Origin: CAWAND01 sp963783335
Lineage (GTDB): Bacteria > Chloroflexota > Anaerolineae > Anaerolineales > E44-bin32
Direction of reading: 5' to 3'
Assembly: GCA_963783335.1 (NCBI GenBank)
Contig: CAWAND010000010.1
Location: 806,001-870,000, forward strand
Length of the DNA: 64,000 nt
Shown here: piece by piece, positions 34,430 to 41,875 of the stretch
Position numbering within the stretch: the first letter of the stretch is position 1
Layout: the number at the start of each line of letters is the position of its first letter
The notes under the pieces: generated by a model
The model's input: only the letters and a program-made list of their open reading frames with translations
Told to the model about the DNA's origin: nothing
Database searches by the model: none
Position numbers and translations under genes: made by a program

Positions 34430-35415
34430 AGGGTCTCTTGGGTGTGGCTGGGTGGACGGTGTTCGATCACAGGCGCGTAGGGGGCCGTCGGTTCGGGGCG
34501 TGTCCCTTCGAACGCGGATATCGGCGAATGTGACGGGCGGCGCACACGAGCCGCCAGGCGCTTTACCATGACCGCTTGATCAACCCATTGTTGGATGCCC
34601 ATCCGACTCAGCTTGGCGTTCATCCAGCCCTGATAAGAACGAACACACAGGAAGACCGGCCGATGGTCGTCGGCGGATACGGCATGCAGCAATCCCAGGA
34701 TCATGGCCTCGGATTCCTCAATGGCTGGGTGAATGAATGGATGAAGCCAAACCCCATGGGGACCTTTGTCGATATCTGCGTATCCGAGAAGCTCCCCGTC
34801 CTGGTAGAAGACCAGGCCCTTGCGGGCGGCCACAGGGTCAGGTTCGACCTGCTGAACCAGGGCCGGGACCAGGTTTTGGTACAGGCCGCCGATGGCCGTG
34901 TGGTCGACATCGCGTTCGAGTTCCCATAAGGGGTGGTGCTCCGGCGATGGGGCCGGAAGGTCTTTGGGCAGACACTGCCAGAGCCGCTGGCGGGCGTAGA
35001 TTGCGAATCCGGCCAGCCGCAAGCTTTCAAATGCTGGGCTGTGTTCATCTACTTCGGCCACCAAATTATGGGCACCCCTACGGCCGACAGAGCTGGCGAG
35101 GGCATCCAGCAAATGCCCGCCTGCGTCCGTCTGCAACGCGTCGGCAGGACCGACGAATGTGAGGCGGGCTACCCGCTCCTGATAGGGGTGATTCACCTGG
35201 CCGATCAGGTCCGGGGCGCCGTCTTGTCGGTCTCGCACCACGATGGTGCACTCGCTGCGGCCGGGGGTAAGACTGTCGAGCAGGGCGTTTTGGAGTGGCT
35301 GCGGGCCGCGCGTGAAGGCTACTTGTGAATGAAAGCACAAACCCTCGCGACGGACCCGGTGAAGCAAGGGAAGATCTCGCCAGTCAAACGGTCTTACTTG
35401 GGTAGAATCGGTCAT
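34426..35415 (-). CDS. GNAT-family N-acetyltransferase-like protein
   Basis: About 329 residues with two halves of similar layout. The N-terminal part holds RPFDWRDLPLLHRVRREG and an acetyltransferase-like core, and the C-terminal part contains DKGPHGVWLHPFIHPAIEESEAMILGLLHAV and VFLCVRSYQGWMNAKLSRMGIQ, typical GNAT beta strands and the cofactor-binding helix. The canonical Q/RxxGxG/A loop is not clear, so activity is uncertain. The start at 35415 (MTDSTQVRPF) is preferred. It is first in an operon with the R3H ATPase and tmk. Confidence 0.6.
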   Translation of the reverse strand: MTDSTQVRPFDWRDLPLLHRVRREGLCFHSQVAFTRGPQPLQNALLDSLTPGRSECTIVVRDRQDGAPDLIGQVNHPYQERVARLTFVGPADALQTDAGGHLLDALASSVGRRGAHNLVAEVDEHSPAFESLRLAGFAIYARQRLWQCLPKDLPAPSPEHHPLWELERDVDHTAIGGLYQNLVPALVQQVEPDPVAARKGLVFYQDGELLGYADIDKGPHGVWLHPFIHPAIEESEAMILGLLHAVSADDHRPVFLCVRSYQGWMNAKLSRMGIQQWVDQAVMVKRLAARVRRPSHSPISAFEGTRPEPTAPYAPVIEHRPPSHTQETL

Positions 35416-35669
35416 GCACTCCGTGAGATTCCGTGCCATCGGCGTCGTTGGGTTCGCCCCACTGGGGACGCGGCGCTCGTGGCTGCTGGCACATCAAGTT
35501 GTGGCCGATTCTACCATGTGCAGGGGGGCCAGGCCATTGAAGCCAGGCGGAAGCACGAAGGGCAGAAGTTGACATCGCAGGGCCGTGGACTCGGACGTAG
35601 AATAGAAGCTTGCGGTGGCGTAGGTGCCGAATGGCAAGCAAGACGCTGCCCAGGAGGAGGAAGCGGTAG

Positions 35670-36206
35670 ATGAGAGCACGCATGATAAGTGTGGTGGCTG
35701 TTAGCATTGCCCTTGTTGCTGCGGTGGTTTACAGCGTGCCCATTCCCATCCCAATCACCGGAGGATACACGCACCCTGGGGCGGTGGCTGAGGTGTTTGT
35801 GGCCGTGGCATTTGGTCCCATTGTGGGTGCGGTCGCGTCGGGCGTGGGTGCGGCATTGTCCGATTTGATGCTTGGCTATGGGACCTTTGCGCCTTTGACC
35901 CTGCTGGCGCACGGCAGCTTTGGCCTGCTGGTGGGCTGGTGGGGATGGCGGCGAAGTTGGAGGCTGAAAGTCTTAGGTTGGATCCTGGGGGGGCTGGCCT
36001 TGGTGGCCTTCTACTATGTAGGAGAAGCGACGGTCTATCAATACGGACCTGCGGCGGCCGCAGCAGAGGTGCCGATCAACATTATTCAGGTCTCCCTTGG
36101 GGTATTTGGGCTGTTGCTGTATCAGTTGGTGAAGCGAGCGTACCCGCAATTGGACGTGCTGATGGCGGATGTCTCCTTCGAAGATCAGGACATCCCCCAA
36201 GACTGA
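35670..36206 (+). CDS. ECF transporter S component, second module
   Basis: 178 residues, strongly hydrophobic. The core ITGGYTHPGAVAEVFVAVAFGPIVGAVASGVGAALSDLMLGYG resembles S components, with the GxxD element in the third helix. About five to six membrane segments are present. It is the first gene of a complete ECF set (S, A, A', T), starting at an ATG 9 bp after AGGAGGAGG. The substrate is unknown and the protein is unlike the S component at 5906-6841, so the two modules probably import different compounds. No riboswitch was recognised in 35440-35669, which holds only an unpaired TTGACA (35569) and a TAGAAT (35598). Confidence 0.75.
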   Translation: MRARMISVVAVSIALVAAVVYSVPIPIPITGGYTHPGAVAEVFVAVAFGPIVGAVASGVGAALSDLMLGYGTFAPLTLLAHGSFGLLVGWWGWRRSWRLKVLGWILGGLALVAFYYVGEATVYQYGPAAAAAEVPINIIQVSLGVFGLLLYQLVKRAYPQLDVLMADVSFEDQDIPQD

Positions 36207-36266
36207 GAATAGGTCGCGGCCCGGCTGCTCGGTCTGGCCCGATCAATCGATTGGAAAACCCATCAG

Positions 36267-37130
36267 ATGCCGAGCATAGACATCCGAGATTTCCATTACG
36301 CCTACCCACCGCTTGGCCAGGCTGAGCCACGCTGGGTGTTGCGCGGCGTTGACTTGGCGGTGGAGGCAGGAAGCTGCGTCGGGGTTATGGGGGCCACCGG
36401 GGTCGGCAAGTCGACATTATGCCAGGCAATAGTTGGTGTTGTGCCGCAGTTGACCGGGGGAATCGTGCGCGGTCAAGTTCGCGTGCTGGGCAAAGAGGCC
36501 AGGTCGACGCCCGTGCCGGATCTCGCCCGCCAAGTGGGCATGGTGTTCCAGGATTCAGAAAGCCAGCTCTTCAATTTGACCGTGGAAGAGGAAGTGGCCT
36601 TCGGCCCGGAGAACATCGGCCTTCCGCCAGAGGAGATTGAAAGCCGGGTGGCCTGGGCGCTTACGACCGTGGGTTTGATCGAATCCCGGAAACGATCCCC
36701 CTATGAATTGTCAGGTGGTGAAAAGCAGCGCCTGGCGATCGCCGCCGCTTTGTCCATGTCCCCGAAAGTACTCGTTCTGGATGAGCCAACGGCGCATCTG
36801 GACCCGCGGGGCAAGCGCGAGATTCAGGCATTGGTTGGCACGATGGTCCGCGACTCGGGACAGACCATCTTGGTGGTCGAGCAAGATGCGGATTGGCTGG
36901 CGGAACTGGCGGACCGGGTGGTGGTGCTGGCTGATGGCCGCGTGGCGCTGGAGGGACCAACCGACGAAGTGCTTGGGGACCCCGAAGCGCTTTCGGAACT
37001 TGGGGTCGGACCTCCCCAATTGAGCGAATTGGCCTCCGCCATCAATCGCGACCTGGGCACGCACTTCGCCTTCATTCGGTTGGATCAGGCGGAACACGCA
37101 CTAAAGGAGGATCTGGGTGAGGTCTCCTGA
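36267..37130 (+). CDS. ecfA: ECF transporter ATPase EcfA, degenerate switch histidine
   Basis: 287 residues. Walker A GATGVGKST (42-50), Q-loop FQDSESQLF, signature LSGGE (148-152) and Walker B VLVLDEPTAHLD with the catalytic Glu at 173. The C-terminal extension is typical of ECF ATPases. The switch-His position reads VVEQDADW, with Gln206 where His is expected. Its partner EcfA' has the opposite defect, a degenerate signature (LGYGT), so the pair is predicted to form one weak and one fully competent ATP site. The stop overlaps the start of the next gene by 14 bp. Confidence 0.88.
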   Translation: MPSIDIRDFHYAYPPLGQAEPRWVLRGVDLAVEAGSCVGVMGATGVGKSTLCQAIVGVVPQLTGGIVRGQVRVLGKEARSTPVPDLARQVGMVFQDSESQLFNLTVEEEVAFGPENIGLPPEEIESRVAWALTTVGLIESRKRSPYELSGGEKQRLAIAAALSMSPKVLVLDEPTAHLDPRGKREIQALVGTMVRDSGQTILVVEQDADWLAELADRVVVLADGRVALEGPTDEVLGDPEALSELGVGPPQLSELASAINRDLGTHFAFIRLDQAEHALKEDLGEVS

Positions 37131-37983
37131 GCCCGGTACATCCACCGGGTTAAGCCTGGAGACGGTCGACTTGACGTTTGCCTACCCCGGTCGTCCACCT
37201 GCCCTATCGGGGGTCACCCTGCGGGTCGAGCGCGGGGAGTACCTGGCGCTGCTGGGACAAAACGGCGCCGGCAAAACGACCTTGGCCAAGCACTTCAACG
37301 GCCTGCTCCGGCCGAGCAGCGGCAATGTGCTGGTGGGCGGGCGGGACGCGTCCGATCTCTCCATCGGCGAACTGGCACAACAAGTAGGGTACGTATTTCA
37401 GAATCCGGACCATCAGATATTCGCCGGGACGACACGCGAAGAAATCGCCTTCGGGCCTCGCAACCTGGGGTTGATGGAAGCCGAGGTCGCTAAGCGGGTC
37501 GACGCAACTTTGGAAGCCTTCGGGCTGGTCGCGCAGGCGGACACCCCGCCGGCCATGCTCGGCTACGGCACACGCCGCAAGGTGGCGCTGGCGTCGGTAC
37601 TCGCCATGCGCCCACAGGCACTGATCCTGGACGAGCCGACCAGTGGCTTAGACCGGCGCAGCGTCATGGAGTTGATGGGGCTTCTTTCGGCTTACTCGGG
37701 CGAAGGACACACGGTAATCGTGATCACCCATGATGTCCGCTTGGTGGCGGACCATGTCCCGCACTGCGCCGTGCTGACATCCGGCAGGTTGGCAGCGCGC
37801 GGGGGAACACAATCCGTGTTGTCCGACGCCAACCTGCTGTCGGCGACCGGACTTGATCTGCCTCCGGTGGGCCGACTGGCCCAGCGTCTGGGCATGGGCG
37901 GGGCAGACGCCCCTCTGGATGTGGCGGCTTTCAAGCGGTCCTATGAGGCGAAACGCAGCGAGTCCAGAGGGAAGAGCAGATGA
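37117..37983 (+). CDS. ecfA': ECF transporter ATPase EcfA', degenerate signature
   Basis: 288 residues. Walker A GQNGAGKTT (47-55), Q-loop FQNPDHQIFAGTTREEIAFGPRNLGL (the ECF hallmark), C-loop LGYGTRRK (148-155) instead of LSGGQ, Walker B LILDEPTSGLD and switch His205 in VITHDVRLV. In the heterodimer this C-loop would face the EcfA Walker A site, which also lacks its switch His. The other composite site is canonical. Overlaps both neighbours, consistent with strict co-translation. The GTG start at 37117 follows GGAGG. Confidence 0.88.
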   Translation: MRSPEPGTSTGLSLETVDLTFAYPGRPPALSGVTLRVERGEYLALLGQNGAGKTTLAKHFNGLLRPSSGNVLVGGRDASDLSIGELAQQVGYVFQNPDHQIFAGTTREEIAFGPRNLGLMEAEVAKRVDATLEAFGLVAQADTPPAMLGYGTRRKVALASVLAMRPQALILDEPTSGLDRRSVMELMGLLSAYSGEGHTVIVITHDVRLVADHVPHCAVLTSGRLAARGGTQSVLSDANLLSATGLDLPPVGRLAQRLGMGGADAPLDVAAFKRSYEAKRSESRGKSR

Positions 37984-38786
37984 CGGCTGCGCCCGATTGG
38001 TACGTCGAGCGAGAATCTTGGCTTCATTCTGCCGACGCCCGAGTCAAGTTGGCCATGGTTGCCTGCGGGTTGGCGTTCTTTCTCACGGTACAGAACGCAA
38101 CTCTGGAGTTGCTCGGGCTGCTCACGCTGGTCGGCGCTTATGGGTCGGCTAGACTGCCGCGGTCAAGTGTCTCAGGCGTGCTGCGCGTGCTGCTGCCGGT
38201 CAGCATCTTCATGGCGATTCTGAGGGGCCTATTGGCGCCGGAGGGAAATGTGATGGTGGCCTGGGGCTGGTTGCGCCTTACTGATGGCGGATTGGCGGCT
38301 GGAGCGGCGCTCGGACTGCGTTTGCTTGCGGTGGGGCTGCTGGTCTTTCTTTGGCTGCACACCACACGCCCGTCGGCGATGATCCAAAGCCTAGTCCGGC
38401 TGGGTCTGCCCTACAGCTGGGGGCTGACTCTGGCGTTGGCGATGCGCTACATCCCCTTGCTTCAACGATCCTTCCAGAGCATTCTCGAAGCGCAGCAGGC
38501 GCGCGGCTTGTTGTTGGAGTCGACGGTGGGATTGGCCCGTGTGCGTGCCCTGATGCCGGTCTTTGTGGCGATGGTGATCAGCGGGTTTCGGGGCAGCCAG
38601 CAGGTGGCGGTGGCACTTGAGGCCCGCGGCCTGGGGGCGAGCGGGGTGAAGCGTTCGGATTGGCGGCCACTGCGCTTTCGCCGACGCGACGGCGTCTACC
38701 TGATAGCCCTTTTGGGTGCCACGGCGGCGTGGCTGGCACTCCGTTTTGGCGCAGGCGTCGGCACCAATCCCCTCGGCTGGTGGTGA
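37980..38786 (+). CDS. ecfT: ECF transporter transmembrane component EcfT, second module
   Basis: 268 residues with five membrane segments. The cytosolic coupling region contains LAMRYIPLLQRSFQSILEAQQARGL with the ARG motif that docks ATPases, and a second VALEARGLGAS element, both diagnostic of EcfT. It overlaps EcfA' by 4 bp. This second module differs from the one at 4976-8521 in gene order (S-A-A'-T rather than fused ATPase-S-T) and in having separate ATPases. It is followed by a GntR regulator gene that may control it, but this is only a neighbourhood inference. Confidence 0.87.
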   Translation: MTAAPDWYVERESWLHSADARVKLAMVACGLAFFLTVQNATLELLGLLTLVGAYGSARLPRSSVSGVLRVLLPVSIFMAILRGLLAPEGNVMVAWGWLRLTDGGLAAGAALGLRLLAVGLLVFLWLHTTRPSAMIQSLVRLGLPYSWGLTLALAMRYIPLLQRSFQSILEAQQARGLLLESTVGLARVRALMPVFVAMVISGFRGSQQVAVALEARGLGASGVKRSDWRPLRFRRRDGVYLIALLGATAAWLALRFGAGVGTNPLGWW

Positions 38787-38862
38787 GATGCGGCCGGCGA
38801 GTTTCCCGAAATCCGCGAATGGTATACAATGATACAATGCGGCCTATACTTGCGGCGGGGAT

Positions 38863-39252
38863 ATGATTTCGATCGATCCACATCAGGCGCTCCCCCTCTA
38901 TCAGCAGATCGCTGGCGAGCTTCGGACCCGCATCCGTGCCGGTGTTTACCCGCCGGGCGAACGACTTCCAACTGTGAGGGAGTTGGGCGATGCGCTGGGG
39001 CTGAACTTCAACACCGTGGCGCGCGCCTACCGGCTCCTGGAAGCGGAGGGCGAGATCATCTCACGCCAGGGTCAAGGGACATTTGTGGAGGGCCCGGCAG
39101 CGGAAGGGGATCGGGCGGCGGCTTCGCTGGAGACCCTGACGGCGGAGTACCTGCGGGCGGTGCACGCGGCCGGCTTCAGCCCGCACGAAGTGCAGTGGGA
39201 GTTCTCCGGCGCCCTGCGGTCGTGGATTCAGTATGGGGAACCTGCTTCTTAA
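38863..39252 (+). CDS. GntR family transcriptional regulator, YtrA type
   Basis: 129 residues. The N-terminal winged helix has ALPLYQQIAGELRTRIRAGVYPPGERLPTVRELGDALGLNFNTVARAYRLLEAEGEIISRQGQGTFV, the full GntR DNA-binding domain with SxNTVxxAY-type recognition helix. The C-terminal helical part of about 50 residues is too short to bind an effector like longer GntR proteins, placing it near the YtrA subfamily. TATACT at 38845 and TACAAT at 38833 are possible -10 sites. YtrA-type regulators usually control adjacent ABC transporters, so the ECF operon upstream or an unseen target is plausible. Confidence 0.85.
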   Translation: MISIDPHQALPLYQQIAGELRTRIRAGVYPPGERLPTVRELGDALGLNFNTVARAYRLLEAEGEIISRQGQGTFVEGPAAEGDRAAASLETLTAEYLRAVHAAGFSPHEVQWEFSGALRSWIQYGEPAS

Positions 39253-39290
39253 TCCGAAAATGCGCCGGCCCTGAGCCGACCTTCGCGTAG

Positions 39291-39306
39291 TGTTTCACGT
39301 GAAACA
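39291..39306. other. parS: parS site 1 (perfect consensus)
   Basis: TGTTTCACGTGAAACA, identical to the 16-bp bacterial parS consensus bound by ParB. It lies between the GntR gene and a methyltransferase gene. Chromosomal parS sites are usually near the replication origin. ParA and ParB are not encoded in the window. Confidence 0.9.
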
Positions 39307-39327
39307 TCGGACCGTGCACGGCGCGCG

Positions 39328-39343
39328 TGTTTCACGTGAAACC
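39328..39343. other. parS: parS site 2 (15 of 16 bases)
   Basis: TGTTTCACGTGAAACC, one mismatch at the last position from the consensus, 37 bp from parS site 1 (start to start). The pair would form a ParB loading site in the intergenic region between 39253 and 39381. Confidence 0.85.
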
Positions 39344-39381
39344 GGTTGGCGGTGGCGGGAAAACGGGGATCAGGAGACCAC

Positions 39382-40287
39382 GTGACCGAAACGCCCCCGG
39401 TTTGTGACTATGAGGGATCCGACTACCAGGCGCAGTTCTGGGGCGCCGGCGATCGGGCCTACGAAGATCGAGCGGAGGCTGTAGCGCTGCGCCGGCTGCT
39501 GCCGAGCGGCGGAATGCGGTTGCTGGAGGTTGGGGCGGGGGCTGGGCGCAACACGGGCCGCTATGTGGGCTACCAACAGATCGTCCTGCTCGATTATTCG
39601 GCCACACAGATCGCTCAGGCTCACGAAAGGCTAGGGGATCGTCCGGATCTGGTGTATGTGGTGGGCGATGTCTACCGCCTGCCGTTTGCTCCGTCGGTCT
39701 TTGATGGGGCGACCATGATCAGGACGCTGCACCACATGGCTGAGCCAGCGCTGGCGCTGCGCCAGATTGGTGGCGTGATGGCCGGGGGCGGCGCGTTGGT
39801 GCTCGAGTTCGCCAACAAGCGCAACGCGAAAGCGATTCTGCGCTGGTTGTTGCGCCGCCAGGCGTGGAATCCGTTTGACCGGGCCCCGATAGAGTTCGCT
39901 GCGCTCAACTTCGACTTCCACCCAGCGTCTGTTTCGGAGTGGCTGGCAGGGGCGGGGTTTGGTCTGGAGCGACGGCTGGCGGTGTCGCAGTTTCGGCAGG
40001 CGTTGCTCAAGCGCTTGCTCCCGCTGCGGTTGTTGGTCGGCCTGGACGCTCTGGTCCAGCGGCCTGGAGGGCTCTGGCCGGTCAGTCCGAGTGTCTTCGT
40101 CCGAGCCCGACGATCGGGTAGCGGTGGCGTCGCCGAGGCTTTGGTGTGGCGTTGTCCCGCGTGTGGCAGCCTCGATCTGCGGCCGGCGGTCGGCAGGCTG
40201 GCGTGCCCGTCGTGCGGTCGTGCCTGGGGGGTTGAAGATGGCGTCTATGACTTCAAGACTCCCATCAGCGGCCCGCCGCTGGCGTAG
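39382..40287 (+). CDS. class I SAM-dependent methyltransferase with C-terminal zinc ribbon
   Basis: About 301 residues from the GTG at 39382. Motif I reads MRLLEVGAGAGRNTGRYVG (SAM-binding GxGxG), followed by VLLDYSATQIAQA, VVGDVYRLPFAPSVFDGATMIRTLHHM and ALVLEFANKRN, the Methyltransf_11 pattern. The last 45 residues contain CPACGSLDL and CPSCGRAW, two CxxC pairs of a Trm112-like zinc ribbon, so the protein is a fusion of methyltransferase and zinc domain. The substrate is unknown. An upstream ATG at 39346 is possible but would overlap the parS region. Confidence 0.75.
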   Translation: MTETPPVCDYEGSDYQAQFWGAGDRAYEDRAEAVALRRLLPSGGMRLLEVGAGAGRNTGRYVGYQQIVLLDYSATQIAQAHERLGDRPDLVYVVGDVYRLPFAPSVFDGATMIRTLHHMAEPALALRQIGGVMAGGGALVLEFANKRNAKAILRWLLRRQAWNPFDRAPIEFAALNFDFHPASVSEWLAGAGFGLERRLAVSQFRQALLKRLLPLRLLVGLDALVQRPGGLWPVSPSVFVRARRSGSGGVAEALVWRCPACGSLDLRPAVGRLACPSCGRAWGVEDGVYDFKTPISGPPLA

Positions 40288-40321
40288 CCAAGCTTGGCGG
40301 GCGAAGGAAATCACCCCGCGC

Positions 40322-40327
40322 TATAAT
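40322..40327 (+). promoter_or_regulatory. -10 element of phosphoribosyltransferase gene
   Basis: TATAAT, with predicted +1 about 40334 and a 56-nt leader to the ATG. No clear -35 at the right spacing. A GC-rich imperfect repeat follows in the leader. Confidence 0.4.
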
Positions 40328-40389
40328 GGCGCCGGCTGGCAAGGCGCACGCAGCGCGCCATCCGGATGAGATGATTGGGAGGACAGAGC

Positions 40390-40947
40390 ATGGCGGACCA
40401 TCGGGAAACCTACGCTGTCACCGTGGCCGGGCTGGAACGTCGGCTGCCGCTGTTCGAAGTGGCCCCTGGCGTGCGGATTGCCGTATTCAACCTGCTGGGA
40501 GACACGGAAGTGGTGGAAGCTGGGGCCAGCGCGCTCTTGAGCCGGCTCGATGAGGTGGATTTCGATCTCTTGGTGACGCCTGAAGCGAAGAGCATTCCTC
40601 TGGCTCACGCCATGTCGGTGCGTTCCGACAAGGGCTATGTTGTGCTCCGAAAGGTCTTCAAGATCTACATGGGCGAAACGCTGAAGACGGAGACCGTATC
40701 GATCACAACCGGTGAGCCGCAAACGCTCTACCTCGACGAAAAGGACCGGGACCTTGTGCGCGGTCGAAAGGTTGTCCTGGTCGATGACGTTGTCAGCACC
40801 GGATCAACGCTCAAGGGGATGCGCGAATTGATGGCCATGGCCGGGGCGGACATCGTGGCGGAGGCGGCGGTGTTCACCGAAGGAAATCCCGGCGACTGGT
40901 CGGAGATCTATGCTCTCGGCCATCTGCCGGTGTTCACCAATTCGTAG
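40390..40947 (+). CDS. purine phosphoribosyltransferase family protein (adenine PRTase-like)
   Basis: 185 residues. The PRPP-binding loop VVLVDDVVSTGSTLKGM is the diagnostic motif of type I phosphoribosyltransferases. The hood region contains LVTPEAKSIPLAHAMS and VVLRKVFKIYMGET. The size and arrangement resemble adenine PRTase-like salvage enzymes that convert a base plus PRPP to a nucleotide, but the base specificity cannot be read from these motifs. GGGAGGACAGAGC precedes the ATG at 40390. Confidence 0.8.
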   Translation: MADHRETYAVTVAGLERRLPLFEVAPGVRIAVFNLLGDTEVVEAGASALLSRLDEVDFDLLVTPEAKSIPLAHAMSVRSDKGYVVLRKVFKIYMGETLKTETVSITTGEPQTLYLDEKDRDLVRGRKVVLVDDVVSTGSTLKGMRELMAMAGADIVAEAAVFTEGNPGDWSEIYALGHLPVFTNS

Positions 40948-41053
40948 GTCAAGATGGACGGCAGTGCTCTCATGATCGGCTCGGGGCAGTCTCCCGGGCC
41001 GCTTTCGTCTCTGAGTTGGCAGCCCTTGGTGAAATGGGCCGGGGGATGGGCGC

Positions 41054-41422
41054 GTGACGGCGGTGGCCGTGGGTGAGAAGCTGATCACGCTTGCCGAGCT
41101 GCGGCGACATGATGGCCAATCGGGACGTCGGATGTACATCGCTTGCCAGGGTGTCGTCTACGACGTGACGGACTGCCCCAAGTGGCGGACAGGCATGCAT
41201 GAGCAGCTGCATTTCCCTGGACAGGATCTGACCAGTGAGCTCCCGGATGCGCCCCACGCCGTCGAAGTTTTCGACCGCCCCTGCGTCCTGCGAATCGGTC
41301 GAACTCGTGACATCCCTCGACTAGACTCGGCGGTTGCGTTTCGCGGCGAGCTCTCAGCCGCAGATCGGCGCGGCCCGGGGGTCTTTCTGGACCCGGAAGA
41401 CTCCTTCCAGCAGATCCCCTGA
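41054..41422 (+). CDS. cytochrome b5-like heme/steroid-binding domain protein
   Basis: 122 residues from a GTG start. ITLAELRRHDGQSGRRMYIACQGVVYDVTDCPKWRTGMHEQLHFPGQDLTSELPDAPHAVEVF matches small prokaryotic cytochrome b5-like domains, with the two His residues (GMHEQLH and APH) in the expected order. These proteins bind heme or a hydrophobic ligand. The last 35 residues have no counterpart in the domain and overlap the convergent lipoprotein gene by 69 bp. No membrane segment is seen. Confidence 0.75.
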   Translation: MTAVAVGEKLITLAELRRHDGQSGRRMYIACQGVVYDVTDCPKWRTGMHEQLHFPGQDLTSELPDAPHAVEVFDRPCVLRIGRTRDIPRLDSAVAFRGELSAADRRGPGVFLDPEDSFQQIP

Positions 41423-41875
41423 CGATGTCTCCAGCCGGAAGCGGCCTGAGATCGATCCCGCCTGGCCAACTCGCTCGAACCAGAGTGTGCCCCGCGAAGC
41501 CTGAAGGCATCCCCTCCTGGGTGAGCACCATCTGCCCTGGCCTCCCTCTAGGATTGTGAAGGATCTCACAATTGGGGCGCCGGATAGCTCAGCGTCCCAA
41601 AGACCGATCGATACCGTCTTGACGGCCCCGCCATGTTCCGGGACCAGGTCGACCTGAAGGGCACGGGCATCCGTCGGGCCACAGGCCGCTCGGATCGTGC
41701 CTGTAAACGACTGAACCGAGAGGGCGGGCCGAGGGTGTCTCGCCTGGATGCCACAACCAGCCAGCGCCACGATGCTCAGCACGAAGATGGTGAAAGGCGA
41801 GGTGCCGGGGAGGCCCGTCGGGCCGCCCCGGCACCCTACTGTCGGCTGTCGAAATGCATTCCTGATCCACATCAC
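41354..41875 (-). CDS. small lipoprotein, unknown function
   Basis: 173 residues. A hydrophobic stretch FTIFVLSIVALAGC about residues 28-41 ends in a lipobox Cys, so the mature protein starts near Cys41. The rest is beta-rich (SVQSFTGTIRAACGPTDARALQVDL, TLWFERVGQAGSISGRFRLETSSGDLLEGVFRV) without a recognised domain. A TGTGA-N6-TCACA palindrome lies inside the coding sequence (41555-41570). It begins 4 bp inside the stop of the DUF4139 gene, so the two are probably co-transcribed. Confidence 0.6.
   Translation of the reverse strand: MMWIRNAFRQPTVGCRGGPTGLPGTSPFTIFVLSIVALAGCGIQARHPRPALSVQSFTGTIRAACGPTDARALQVDLVPEHGGAVKTVSIGLWDAELSGAPIVRSFTILEGGQGRWCSPRRGCLQASRGTLWFERVGQAGSISGRFRLETSSGDLLEGVFRVQKDPRAAPICG
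41555..41570. repeat. TGTGA-N6-TCACA palindrome, copy 6
   Basis: Perfect inverted repeat TGTGA-AGGATC-TCACA, extended to ATTGTGA/TCACAAT. It lies inside the minus-strand lipoprotein gene and 132 bp after the stop of the convergent cytochrome b5-like gene. Confidence 0.7.

Noticed and set aside
35324..35339. TGTGA-N6-GCACA near match to the palindrome
   Set aside because: One mismatch in the second half-site. Not counted among the seven perfect copies, although it would shorten the largest gap.
35416..35669. Possible riboswitch before the second ECF operon
   Set aside because: Only a TTGACA and a TAGAAT with a 23-bp gap are visible. No conserved riboswitch core was recognised.
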